64,000 nucleotides of DNA from Natroniella sulfidigena (GTDB taxonomy: Bacteria; Bacillota; Halanaerobiia; Halobacteroidales; Halobacteroidaceae): NCBI RefSeq assembly GCF_023223645.1, contig NZ_JALKBY010000001.1, forward strand, positions 203,655 to 267,654. The letters are read 5' to 3'. Positions 17,684 to 26,964 of this stretch are shown here, one piece after another; within the stretch, counting starts at the first letter, position 1; each line of letters starts with the position of its first letter. The notes under the pieces are model-generated. The model saw only the letters and a program-made list of their open reading frames with translations, ran no database searches and was not told the DNA's origin. The position numbers and the translations under genes are program-made.

Positions 17684-18802
17684 ATGAGTGTTAAGTTACA
17701 ACAGATAACTAATTTACTTAATCAATTGGCCCCTAAGAATCTAGCAGCAGATTGGGATAATATTGGTTTACAGCTAGGTGATTATAACCAAGAAGTTAAA
17801 AAAGTTTTGGTTAGCTTAGATATCAATCAAGAGATATTACAAGAAGCAAAGGATGAAGATGTTGATTTAATTATTGCTCATCATCCATTAATCTTTGATA
17901 AAATTTCTAAAATTAGATTTGATACACCTTTAGGTAAGATTATTCAACAAGCAATCAAAGCAGAAATTTCTATTTATATTGCTCATACTAATTATGATAT
18001 TGCACCTGGAGGTTTAAATGATATCTTAGCTGCTAAGTTGGAACTTAATGATTTGGATATTTTAGATATTACCTCGAGAGAGCAGTATAAAAAACTTGTT
18101 GTTTTTGTACCTCAAGAAGCAGTAACAGAAGTTAAGGCTGCGTTGGGAAAAGTAGGAGCAGGTTGGATTGGAAATTATAGTGACTGCTTTTTTGAGCAGC
18201 AAGGAATAGGTAGCTTTAGACCGTTAGATGATACTACTCCTTATTCTGGAGAAAAAGGCAAGATTAATCAAGTTAATGAATCTCGTTTAGAAACAATTGT
18301 ACCTAGTCAAATTTTAGGTAAGGTAATTAAGGAGTTGATTAAAGTTCATCCTTATGAAGAAGTTGCTTATGATATCTACCCTGTAGAGAATGAAGGGGAA
18401 AAATTTGGCTTGGGTCGGATAGGATACTTAGAACAGAGTCTATCTTTGCAAGAATATGTTGATTTAATTAAAGAAAGGTTAGCTTTAGATACCGTTAGAA
18501 TTGTAGGTGATTTAACAAGTTCGGTTAAAAAAGTAGCTTTATGTAGTGGGAGTGGAGCAGATTATATTAAAACAGCTGCATTTAAAGGAGCTGATCTATT
18601 AGTAACTGGAGATTTGAAGTATCATCAGGGCCAACTAGCTCAAGAAGAGGGATTAGCTGTAGTTGATGCTGGTCATTATGGTACAGAAAAGATTATGGAA
18701 GAAGGAGTAGTAGAATACTTAACAGCTGAAATTAAAAGTAATAATTTAGAGGTAGAAATTATAAGATCAAAAGTGAATACCAATCCATTTCAAGTAATTT
18801 AA
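17684..18802 (+). CDS. Nif3-like dinuclear metal centre protein (YqfO)
   Basis: A 372-residue member of the NIF3/GTP cyclohydrolase I type 2-like family. The metal ligands are split between the two halves (IIAHHPLIF near residue 67; DAGHYGTEK near 328), with a PII/CutA-like insert between them (about 130-230). The biochemical role is unsettled. ATG 17684 follows GAAGGAGGGG; the longer frame from ATG 17618 lacks such a site. It is transcribed with trmK. Confidence 0.85.
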   Translation: MSVKLQQITNLLNQLAPKNLAADWDNIGLQLGDYNQEVKKVLVSLDINQEILQEAKDEDVDLIIAHHPLIFDKISKIRFDTPLGKIIQQAIKAEISIYIAHTNYDIAPGGLNDILAAKLELNDLDILDITSREQYKKLVVFVPQEAVTEVKAALGKVGAGWIGNYSDCFFEQQGIGSFRPLDDTTPYSGEKGKINQVNESRLETIVPSQILGKVIKELIKVHPYEEVAYDIYPVENEGEKFGLGRIGYLEQSLSLQEYVDLIKERLALDTVRIVGDLTSSVKKVALCSGSGADYIKTAAFKGADLLVTGDLKYHQGQLAQEEGLAVVDAGHYGTEKIMEEGVVEYLTAEIKSNNLEVEIIRSKVNTNPFQVI

Positions 18803-18829
18803 GTAGGTCAAAAGCAGACCTGCTTTTTT
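18802..18829 (+). terminator. Rho-independent terminator after the Nif3-like gene
   Basis: AGTAGGTC and GACCTGCT form a stem with one wobble pair, with a T6 tract directly following. Confidence 0.8.
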
Positions 18830-18900
18830 CTATTATATAAATATTATGTTAAAAGGTTGAATTTGCTTGAAAGCACTAAGAAAATATTAGGAGGGATTGA

Positions 18901-19620
18901 ATGAGTAGAGAAGAGTTATATCAATTACAAAAGTTAGATACTGAAAAAGAAAGGTTAAAGGATTCGATAGAAAATGAATTAATGAACGAAAAGTTATTAA
19001 AGCTTACAAAACAATTAAAGCAACTTAAGGCTGAGTTTGAAACTAAAAAAGAAGAGATTACTAAATTAAAGGCAGAAATTAAAGAAAAGGAATTTGAGGA
19101 TGCTCGTGTAATAAGAAAAGAAGAAGAGTATAAGAATAAGCTATATGGAGAAACAGATCATAGCCCCAAAGAATTAGAAGATTTTCAAAAGAAATTAACG
19201 AAGACTGAAGAGAATAAAGAGGAACTAGAAGATGAGATGTTAGAATTAATGCTGGATTTAGAGCAAAAAGATGAAGAATTAACAGAGTTAGAAGAAAAGA
19301 TTAGCAATAAGTCAGGTGAAGTTAAGAAACTAAAAGAAAAATTAATGAGCTATGAAGAAGATATTCAAGCAGAACTGAATGAAATAAAGGAGAATAAAGC
19401 AGAATTAGAGGATAGAATAGAAGAAGAATTAGTAGAAAAATATAATAAACTGTACCTTAATAAGAATGCTAGAGCAGTAGTAAAATTAAAGGATAATTAT
19501 TGTATGGGCTGTAGAATGACATTACCACGAAATTTGATTAATAAAGTTAAGCAGAGTGTTGATTTAGTTTTTTGTGAGAATTGTGGTAGAATTTTATATT
19601 GGGAAGAGGAGGTAGAATAA
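18901..19620 (+). CDS. coiled-coil protein with C-terminal C4 zinc ribbon
   Basis: A 239-residue protein made almost wholly of heptad-rich, Glu/Lys-rich coiled coil (about residues 5-185), ending in a zinc ribbon (CMGCRMTLP..CENCGRILYW). This is the CT398/DUF164-type architecture found widely in bacteria. It is thought to be a coiled-coil hairpin that contacts nucleic acid or protein partners, but its role is unproven. The next gene, an RNase H family protein, starts after 1 nt, so the two are coupled. Confidence 0.85.
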   Translation: MSREELYQLQKLDTEKERLKDSIENELMNEKLLKLTKQLKQLKAEFETKKEEITKLKAEIKEKEFEDARVIRKEEEYKNKLYGETDHSPKELEDFQKKLTKTEENKEELEDEMLELMLDLEQKDEELTELEEKISNKSGEVKKLKEKLMSYEEDIQAELNEIKENKAELEDRIEEELVEKYNKLYLNKNARAVVKLKDNYCMGCRMTLPRNLINKVKQSVDLVFCENCGRILYWEEEVE

Positions 19621-19621
19621 T

Positions 19622-20221
19622 TTGACTGAATTAACCATTTATACTGATGGAGGTTCACGAGGCAATCCTGGAATTGCTGGAGTTGGGGCTGTTGCTTACG
19701 ATCAAACTGGAAAAAAGGTTGAAGAGATTGCCAACTATATCGGTCAAGCAACAAATAATGTAGCTGAATATAAAGCTGTGATTCAAATTTTAGAGAAATT
19801 AGAAGCAAAATATAGTGACAGTAGTTTAGAGGTTAGATCTGATAGTCAATTACTTGTCAAGCAATTGACTGGTGAATATCGAGTTAAAAATAAACGATTG
19901 AAGAAGTTGTATGATCGAATTAATAAGCTGGTTGAAGGATTTGCTGGTGTTGATTTTGTTCATATTCCACGAGAAGAGAATAAAGAAGCAGATCGGTTAG
20001 CAAATATTGCTATGGATAGACGCGGGAAAGAAAATTGGGAGCCAGAAAAGATTATTGAAGAATTATTAGCAGCTCAGAAGAAAGTCAATCTAGCTGCTAA
20101 GTATCAAGACTTAATAGCTGAACTGCTTGTCCAAGATGATGATGTAGAGAATGAGGCTAGTTTTAAACAAGGTATTCATTATGGAATTTTATTAGCTAAT
20201 AAGTTTGAGGCAGATCTTTAA
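19622..20221 (+). CDS. RNase HI family protein with C-terminal extension
   Basis: The N-terminal 130 residues form an RNase H domain that would cut RNA in RNA-DNA hybrids. The catalytic acidic set is visible: IYTDGGSRGNPG, NNVAEYKAVIQ, RSDSQLLVKQL and EADRLAN. A C-terminal helical extension (about 135-199) has no domain I recognise. It starts with TTG 19622, one base after the upstream stop, with GAGGAGG inside the upstream gene. It is the last gene before rnpB. Confidence 0.88.
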   Translation: MTELTIYTDGGSRGNPGIAGVGAVAYDQTGKKVEEIANYIGQATNNVAEYKAVIQILEKLEAKYSDSSLEVRSDSQLLVKQLTGEYRVKNKRLKKLYDRINKLVEGFAGVDFVHIPREENKEADRLANIAMDRRGKENWEPEKIIEELLAAQKKVNLAAKYQDLIAELLVQDDDVENEASFKQGIHYGILLANKFEADL

Positions 20222-20248
20222 AATAGAAACTAGAAAAAAAAATTATTA

Positions 20249-20277
20249 TTGACAATCAATAATTAGGATGTTATAAT
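20249..20277 (+). promoter_or_regulatory. consensus sigma-A promoter of rnpB
   Basis: TTGACA (20249-20254), 17 nt, TATAAT (20272-20277): a perfect consensus. The predicted transcript start is near 20284. Confidence 0.9.
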
Positions 20278-20305
20278 CTTAGTCAGCAATTGGATATTAG
20301 ATAGC

Positions 20306-20668
<363 letters not shown>

Positions 20669-20689
20669 GTAAATTTAATAATCATAAAA

Positions 20690-20718
20690 CATCCACATTA
20701 ATGTGGATGTTTTTTTTA
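20690..20718. terminator. terminator of rnpB, possibly bidirectional
   Basis: CATCCACAT-TA-ATGTGGATG followed by T8 on the + strand. On the - strand the hairpin is followed by TTTT, so it may also end the convergent small gene at 20731-20907. Confidence 0.85.
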
Positions 20719-20730
20719 TAAAAATGAGTA

Positions 20731-20907
20731 TTATCTAAAGATTGAGAAGTGTTCTTTATCTTCTAACATCATTTGGATTGTTGAAATAGTAATATCAGAT
20801 AACAATAATAATATAAAGATTAAAAATAATGTATAAGGGTTGGCAGGGGGATATTTTTTGTAGTCTTCTTCTTTTTGATCATCCTCATCTAGTTTGAAAA
20901 AAATCAT
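20731..20907 (-). CDS. small membrane protein, 58 residues, unknown function
   Basis: On the - strand, ATG at 20907 follows an excellent GGAGGGAG site 6-7 nt upstream. The product is a 58-residue peptide with a charged N-terminus (KLDEDDQKEEDYKK), a PPANP turn, one hydrophobic helix (about residues 25-45: YTLFLIFILLLLSDITISTI) and a charged tail. I do not recognise the family. It is the only - strand gene supported in the window and is convergent with rnpB. The remaining intergenic DNA up to 21067 shows nothing clear. Confidence 0.65.
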   Translation of the reverse strand: MIFFKLDEDDQKEEDYKKYPPANPYTLFLIFILLLLSDITISTIQMMLEDKEHFSIFR

Positions 20908-21067
20908 AATTGTCTCCCTCCTTATTAAGTTATTTAGGTAATCTTATTATAAAGTATGCCTATAAAAAATAATTGTTCCATTGAATATAATAGTTAGCAA
21001 ATTTGATAGATAAATCTAATTATTATAAAATATATTTAAAGTTAATCAAAATTTAGGAGTGAGAATA

Positions 21068-21925
21068 GTGGATAAATTAGGTTATTTGGGCCCTAAGGGA
21101 ACTTTTACTGAAATAGCAGCTAAGAAGTATCAGCAAGAGGTAACGGACTATGTTCCTTATACTGACATTAGGAGTTTGTTAGAAGCAGTAATTCAGCAAG
21201 AAGTAGATCAGGCAATTGTTCCTGTTGAGAATTCTTTAGAAGGTGCAGTAACATTGACTTTAGATCTGTTAGTAGAGCTAGATGTGAAGATCAATAATGA
21301 GGTGATAATTCCAATTGAACATAGTTTATTGGCTAAACAGCAAGTAAATTTAGACCAGATCAAGCATGTGATTTCACATCGTCAGGCGTTGGCCCAATGT
21401 CGTAAATTTTTAGAGAAGAATTTAGTTGATTATCAGATTCATATTGCAAATAGTACAGCAGAAGCTATTAAGAAGCTCAAAGATTTTAATGGTTGTTGGG
21501 CTGCAATTGGTAATCAACAGGCTGCTAATTATTATGATTTAGAAGTTTTAGCTAATCAAATTCAAGATAATCGTGAGAACTGGACTAGGTTTATTGTATT
21601 AGATACTAGTGAGAAGACTAAAGGTAGAAAAGATAAGACTTCAATTGTCTGTTCTCCGCAAAAGAAAGATCACCCTGGAGCTTTATATGATATTTTACAT
21701 GAATTTGCAATTAGGGGGATAAACTTGACTCGGATAGAATCTAGGCCTGCTAGAAAATTATTAGGAGATTATATTTTTTTCATTGATTTTGAGGGGCATT
21801 GTGAAGATGCTGAAATTAAAGAGGCTTTGGAAATATTAGCTGTTAAGACAGCTTGGTGTAAGCTATTAGGTTCTTATCCTCGTTCAACTGTAATTGATGA
21901 ATATAGTGGTAAGTTAGAGAATTAA
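21068..21925 (+). CDS. pheA: prephenate dehydratase
   Basis: Converts prephenate to phenylpyruvate in phenylalanine synthesis. The protein has a PDT domain (LGYLGPKGTFTEIAA, VPVENSLEGAV, and the catalytic ENWTRFIVL) and a C-terminal ACT regulatory domain (GALYDILHEFAIRGINLTRI, ESRP), which usually binds phenylalanine as feedback inhibitor. GTG 21068 is preferred because AGGAG at 21055-21059 is 8 nt upstream. The GTG at 21059 overlaps that site. It stands as a single gene, ended by a long palindrome. Confidence 0.93.
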   Translation: MDKLGYLGPKGTFTEIAAKKYQQEVTDYVPYTDIRSLLEAVIQQEVDQAIVPVENSLEGAVTLTLDLLVELDVKINNEVIIPIEHSLLAKQQVNLDQIKHVISHRQALAQCRKFLEKNLVDYQIHIANSTAEAIKKLKDFNGCWAAIGNQQAANYYDLEVLANQIQDNRENWTRFIVLDTSEKTKGRKDKTSIVCSPQKKDHPGALYDILHEFAIRGINLTRIESRPARKLLGDYIFFIDFEGHCEDAEIKEALEILAVKTAWCKLLGSYPRSTVIDEYSGKLEN

Positions 21926-21951
21926 AAAATGGTTATAATGTAATAGTGTTC

Positions 21952-21999
21952 AATAATTTAGAGAGATGTATTGCATGCAATACATCTCTCTAAATTATT
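21952..21999. repeat. 48-nt perfect palindrome between pheA and fdhA
   Basis: The left half, AATAATTTAGAGAGATGTAT plus TGCA, is exactly mirrored by the right half, with the dyad centre between 21975 and 21976 and no unpaired loop. No T tract follows. It may end pheA transcription or act at the DNA level. The surrounding 334-nt gap also contains the fdh promoter and leader. Confidence 0.8.
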
Positions 22000-22055
22000 T
22001 CTAATGACAACATTATTCAAAAAAAGACAAAAAAACTAAAAATTGATTTATTATC

Positions 22056-22083
22056 TTGAAATATAAGTTTGTTATGATATAAT
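22056..22083 (+). promoter_or_regulatory. promoter of the formate dehydrogenase operon
   Basis: TTGAAA (22056-22061), 16 nt, TATAAT (22078-22083). It implies a leader of about 170 nt before the fdhA GTG. Confidence 0.65.
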
Positions 22084-22092
22084 ATCTACAAG

Positions 22093-22226
22093 AAGTTGTG
22101 AATAAATGAGCTTTACATTATTATTTAAATTATCTGAAAATTAACAATATTGAAATAATCAAAGTTTTTATTTGAAATAAAAGATTGTCTAGATTTTTAG
22201 AAGGTAATAAATTTTATTCACAACTT
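22093..22226 (+). promoter_or_regulatory. fdh leader with long-range 14-bp pairing
   Basis: AAGTTGTGAATAAA (22093-22106) is perfectly complementary to TTTATTCACAACTT (22213-22226). They close a loop of about 106 nt that ends shortly before the fdhA ribosome site at 22244. It could be a leader-RNA regulatory element or a DNA-looping pair. No known riboswitch was recognised in the loop. Confidence 0.5.
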
Positions 22227-22259
22227 ACAATAACTTATAAAAGTAAGGAGGGAGTAGAA

Positions 22260-25229
22260 GTGAAAGTTGATCGAAGGACATTTTTAAAGTTAACAGGTGC
22301 AGCAGCAACAACGACGACTTTTGCTGGCTTAGGTTTTAATGTGAGTCAAGCTAAAAACCAAGCAGGTGAATTGAAAACAGTTGATGCTACTGCAACAACG
22401 ACTACTTGTCATTATTGTAGTGTTGCTTGTGGGATCATTGTTCATAGTTCAGATAACAAAGTGATTTATACAGAAGGTGATCCTGAAAATCCAAATAATA
22501 GGGGGGCATTATGTAGTAAAGGGTCAGCAATGCGTCAGTGGACTGATAATGAGCAGAGAGTAACAAAGGTTAAATATCGTGCTCCTGGTAGTACTGATTG
22601 GGAAGAAAAGAGTTGGGATTGGGCTTTAGATAAAATTGCTCAGCGAGTGAAGGATACTCGTGATCAGACTTTTGTTGAAGAAGAAGATGGAATTACAGTC
22701 AATCGTACTGAAGGTATTGCCAGTATTGGTTCAGCAGTTTTAGAAAATGAGGCTTGTTATTTATTAGTTAAGATGATGCGAGCGATGGGTTTAGTAAATA
22801 TAGAGCATCATGCCCGTATCTGACACTCTTCCACGGTGGCCGGGCTTGGCCCCACGTTTGGTAGAGGAGCAATGACTAATAATTGGACAGATTATCAAAA
22901 TAGTGATTGCTTTTTGATTATTGGTGGTAATCCTGCCGAGAATCATCCAATTTCTTTTAAGTGGATTGAAAAGGCTAAAGAAGAAAGAGGAGCAAAGGTG
23001 ATCAGTGTTGATCCTCGGTTTACTAGAAGTTCTAGCAAAGCCGATCTCTATGTTCCTATGAGAGCAGGCACTGATATTGCTTTTATCGGTGCGATTATTA
23101 ATTATGTCTTAGAAAATGAACTCTATGATAAGGAGTATGTAGCTAATTATACTAATGCTTCTTTCTTAGTTAATGAAGGCTTTTCTTTTGAAGATGGTTT
23201 ATTTTCAGGTTATGATGAAGAAGCTCGTTCTTATGATACTTCTAGCTGGTCTTATCAAAAGGAAGATAATGGAGATTATAAGAAGGATTTAAGCTTGGAG
23301 CATCCACAGTCAGTCTTTCAACTCTTAAAAGAGCACTATTCTCGTTATGACTTAGATAAAGCAGCAAGAGTTACTGGAGCTTCTAGAAAATTGATTGAAG
23401 AAGTAGCAGAGACTTTAGGAGAAATAGCTCTCGATCCTAGTAAGACATCTTCAATCTTGTATGCTATGGGAACGACACAGCATACTTTTGGAACGCAAAA
23501 TGTACGTAGTTATGCTATGCTTCAATTACTGCTTGGTAATGTAGGTAAACCAGGTGGTGGAGTAAATGCTATGCGAGGAAAGTGTAATGTACAGGGATCT
23601 ACTGATATGGCACTTCTGAATCATATACTTCCTGGTTATTTAGGCAGTCCAGTGGCGGCACCTGAGTATGCTACTTTAGAAGATTACTTAGAAGCTGAAA
23701 CACCTGATGCGGGTTTTTGGGTCAATACCCCCAACTTCTTTGTCAGTCAGCTTAAGGCCTTTTGGGGTGATGCAGCAGATGAAGATAATGATTTTGCTTA
23801 TCATTATTTATCTAAGAGAAAAGCTGGAAAAGATTATTCTCATATCGGTATCTTTGAGGATATGTATCAGGGTAAGATTAAGGGATTATTTGCTTATGGA
23901 CAGAATATTATGGTTGATAGTCCTAACCTGAATAGAGTTCATGAGGCTATGAAGAATTTAGATTGGCTAGTAGTGGCTGATCCTTTTGAAACAGAGACTG
24001 CAGCTTTTTGGAAAGAAGAAGCAGGGGTTGAGCCAGAGACTATAGATACAGAAGTATTCCTGTTACCAACAGCAGTTTCTTTTGAAAAGGAAGGTTCATA
24101 TACTGATAGTGGACGTGTAATTCAATGGAAGTGGAAAGCTGTAGATCCACCTGGAGAAGCTAAAGAGGATCTTTGGATTATTGATCAGTTGTTTAAGCGG
24201 ATTAGAGAACAATATCAAGGTAGTGATAAAGAGGCAGATAAGCCAATTCTTGAATTAGATTGGGATTATGGTGCTACTCCAGATGCAAATGATGTAGCTA
24301 GGGAAATAAATGGTTATGATACTAGAACTGGCAAGCCGATTGCTGGCTTTGGTAATTTGAAAGATGATGGTACTACTGCTAGTGGTAACTGGATTTATTG
24401 TGGTATGTTTACAGAAGATGATGAAAATAGAACAAAGAGTAGAGATAATAGTGACCCTAGTGGAATGGGGGTTTATCCAAACTGGGCTTTCGCTTGGCCT
24501 GCTAACCGAAGAATTATATACAATAGAGCTTCGGCTGATTTAGATGGTAAACCTTGGCACAGTGAAAAGGCTTATATTTGGTGGGATGGTTCCGAGTGGA
24601 CTGGTTATGATGTTCCTGACTTCGGGCCAACAGTTGAGCCTGACAGTGAAGCTGGAAGAAATCCATTCATTATGCGACCAGAAGGTGTGGGCTGTATTTT
24701 TGCCTTAAGAGCAGAAGGACCGTTTCCTGAGCACTATGAGCCTTACGAATCACCAACTGAAAATCAGTTTTCTTCAGTACAGTATAATCCAGCAGTCAAG
24801 CTTTGGGATGGTTCCAATAGAGGAGAAGCTGATGATTATCCATATGTAGCTACTACTTATCGTTTATCAGAGCATTATCAAAGTGGTGCTATGTCTCGTA
24901 ATATTCCGTGGCTAGCTGAGTTAGTACCAGAACTTTTTGTAGAGATTGGTACTGAACTAGCAGCACAAAAAGGAATAAAATCTGGTGATAAGGTGGAAGT
25001 CAGTTCTATTCGCGGAAAGATTGAGGCTAAAGCATTAGTTACACCTCGAGTCAAGACAATGTTGATTAATGGCAAAAGAACACATCATGTTGGTATTCCT
25101 TGGCACTTTGGCTATAAAGGATTGGTTACTGGAGGATCAGGAAATATTTTAACACCAACCATAGGAGATGCCAATACGACGATACCTGAATATAAAGGCT
25201 TCCTGGTTAATGTAAGGAGGTTGGGATAA
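22260..25229 (+). CDS. fdhA: formate dehydrogenase alpha subunit, selenocysteine-containing, Tat-exported
   Basis: A molybdopterin oxidoreductase that oxidises formate to CO2. GTG 22260 follows AAGGAGGG and begins a Tat signal (DRRTFLKLTG) with a hydrophobic core. A [4Fe-4S] site follows (CHYCSVACG..ALCSKG). An in-frame TGA at 22821-22823 (codon 188) lies in HHARI-U-HSSTVAGLGPTFGRGAMTNN, exactly where formate dehydrogenases carry selenocysteine. The frame is open on both sides, and the molybdopterin and C-terminal dinucleotide-binding domains continue to 25229. The total is 989 residues. It overlaps fdhB by 1 nt. Naive gene calling would split it in two. Confidence 0.95.
22826..22866 (+). promoter_or_regulatory. 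putative bacterial SECIS hairpin of fdhA
   Basis: Directly after the UGA, CTCT-CCA pairs with TGG-AGAG and GTGGCC with GGCC..CCAC around a GGGCTT apical loop. This is the position and shape expected for SelB recognition. The fold was judged by eye. Confidence 0.7.
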
Positions 25230-26047
25230 TGCCAAAATCTATACTTATTGACGTTAGTAAATGTCATGGTTGTCGGGGTTGTCAGGTTGCTTGTAAGAAC
25301 TGGAATGACCTAGAAGCAACCCTAACTCAATTTGAAGGCTCGTATGAAAATCCTACTAGATTGAGTGCTCAAACTTGGACTAGAGTTAGATTTATAGAGC
25401 AAACAGATGGTGGATTAAGATTTTTATTTCGAAAAGATACTTGTAAGCATTGTACTGATGCTAGCTGTATGGCAGTTTGTCCTGCAAATGCGATTTATCG
25501 GAAAGATAAAACTGGTGCAGTTATAATTAATAGAGATGAGTGTATTGGTTGTAAAAATTGTGTTACAGCTTGCCCTTATCAAATACCTCAGTATAGTAAA
25601 ACAGCAGGTACCGTAGCAAAATGTCACCTTTGTAATGAGGGTGATAGAGATCGAATTGGTAATGGATTACAGCCAGCTTGTGTAAGTAGTTGTCCTACTG
25701 GGGCACTTATTTTTGGAGATAGAGCAGAGTTGCTTAATGATGCTAAAGCTAGGGTTAATCATTTAGCTCGCCAAGGAACAGAAGCTTATGTCTATGGAGA
25801 GAAGGAATTGTCGGGATTGAATGTCTTTTATATCTTAGATGAACCGTCAGAAACTTATGGCTTACCTGCTAAACCAACATTTACTGATAACGATGTTTTT
25901 TGGTTAGCTAAGTGGGCCAACATACTCTTTGGTACTGGTTTGTTAACAGCAATTCCTTATTATCTATTCTTCAACAGTGAAGAAGAACCGCAAGATTTAG
26001 AAGCAGACGATGAGGAAAGTAATTCTAGTGAAAAGGAGGTTAGTTAA
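25229..26047 (+). CDS. fdhB: formate dehydrogenase iron-sulfur subunit
   Basis: An electron-transfer subunit of 272 residues with four [4Fe-4S] cysteine groups: CHGCRGCQVAC near residue 12, CKHCTDASCMAVCP near 71, CIGCKNCVTACP near 103, and CHLC with CVSSCP near 132-155. A C-terminal membrane anchor (about 222-246: AKWANILFGTGLLTAIPYYL) and an acidic tail follow. It passes electrons from FdhA to the membrane subunit. Its ATG overlaps the fdhA stop. Confidence 0.94.
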   Translation: MPKSILIDVSKCHGCRGCQVACKNWNDLEATLTQFEGSYENPTRLSAQTWTRVRFIEQTDGGLRFLFRKDTCKHCTDASCMAVCPANAIYRKDKTGAVIINRDECIGCKNCVTACPYQIPQYSKTAGTVAKCHLCNEGDRDRIGNGLQPACVSSCPTGALIFGDRAELLNDAKARVNHLARQGTEAYVYGEKELSGLNVFYILDEPSETYGLPAKPTFTDNDVFWLAKWANILFGTGLLTAIPYYLFFNSEEEPQDLEADDEESNSSEKEVS

Positions 26048-26048
26048 G

Positions 26049-26900
26049 ATGGAATGGGGTTTTAGTATTGCTAGTTATATGGTTTTGAGTGGATTGGCTG
26101 CTGGTACTTTTTTTAGCGGGACTATGGCAGAAATCTTTAGTAAGGGCAAGTATAAGAGATTGCAAAAATATGCCTCCTACACTAGTTTGGTTTTAATGCC
26201 AATAGCTCTGTTGATATTAGCAATCCACTTGGGTCAGACTTTTCGTTTTTGGCGGGTAATGACTAATTTCAATTCAACATCAGTCATTTCTCTTGGAGCT
26301 TGGATAAGTACGGTCTTTACTATTTGTGTCTTTCTTAGTGCAGCAAGTTGGTATCTAGGTTGGAAAGATGGATTGCGTAAACTATTTTCCTATATTGCAT
26401 TACCTTTTTCTTTTTTAGTTGCTGGTTATACAGGAAATCTATTAAGCCATACCGCTGTTCCATTGTGGAGAGCTACTCCTTATTTAGGAGTTCTGTTTAT
26501 GATTTCATCTGCTGCTGCTGGTTTGGCTGTCTTGCTTGCTGTGGCTACTTCTGCTGGTGATGTTAAAGAGCGAACTTTAGGGCTTATGGCTCGAGCAACT
26601 ATAGCAACAGTTATTATTAAAATAGTAGTTAATGTAGTCTTTATTAATATTTTAGCATTAACTAATCTTGAATTATTATCTTCAGGACAAGTGACGGGTC
26701 AAGTAATTGGCTTTTTATTGAGTATAATAGCTATAGTTATTCTTGCTCCTTTAGCTAAAGATTTATTTCATGAACGGGTTAATCCAGCTAATATGCCGAA
26801 AGTATCGACTCTGATTACATTAGCTGCAATGATAATATTAGTTGAGGCATTTCTCTTGCGATATGAGATATTGACTGCTCAATTATATTGGTTTAATTAA
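26049..26900 (+). CDS. NrfD/PsrC-type membrane subunit of formate dehydrogenase
   Basis: A hydrophobic protein of 283 residues with about eight predicted membrane helices, resembling the NrfD/PsrC quinone-interacting family. Landmarks are the N-terminal YMVLSGLAAGTFFSGTMAE and the central GYTGNLLSHTAVPLWRATPY. It would connect the outward-facing FdhAB to the membrane electron pool in place of a cytochrome b. ATG 26049 follows AAAGGAGG and starts 1 nt after fdhB; the upstream in-frame start at 26010 would lie inside fdhB. Confidence 0.88.
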   Translation: MEWGFSIASYMVLSGLAAGTFFSGTMAEIFSKGKYKRLQKYASYTSLVLMPIALLILAIHLGQTFRFWRVMTNFNSTSVISLGAWISTVFTICVFLSAASWYLGWKDGLRKLFSYIALPFSFLVAGYTGNLLSHTAVPLWRATPYLGVLFMISSAAAGLAVLLAVATSAGDVKERTLGLMARATIATVIIKIVVNVVFINILALTNLELLSSGQVTGQVIGFLLSIIAIVILAPLAKDLFHERVNPANMPKVSTLITLAAMIILVEAFLLRYEILTAQLYWFN

Positions 26901-26903
26901 TCA

Positions 26904-26941
26904 TTAAAGAGGAAGGTTGAGATTCAAACCTTCCTCTTTAA
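26904..26941 (+). terminator. hairpin between the fdh membrane subunit gene and fdhE
   Basis: TTAAAGAGGAAGGTT and AACCTTCCTCTTTAA form a perfect 15-bp stem around GAGATTCA. There is no T tract, so it may attenuate or process the transcript before fdhE rather than fully end it. Confidence 0.6.
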
Positions 26942-26964
26942 CAATCAAAGGGGGTTGATTTAAT

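Noticed and set aside
22185..22823. Separate truncated formate dehydrogenase gene or pseudogene ending at 22823
   Set aside because: The stop is a UGA in the exact selenocysteine context, with a SECIS-like hairpin and an uninterrupted downstream frame, so it is one selenoprotein gene.
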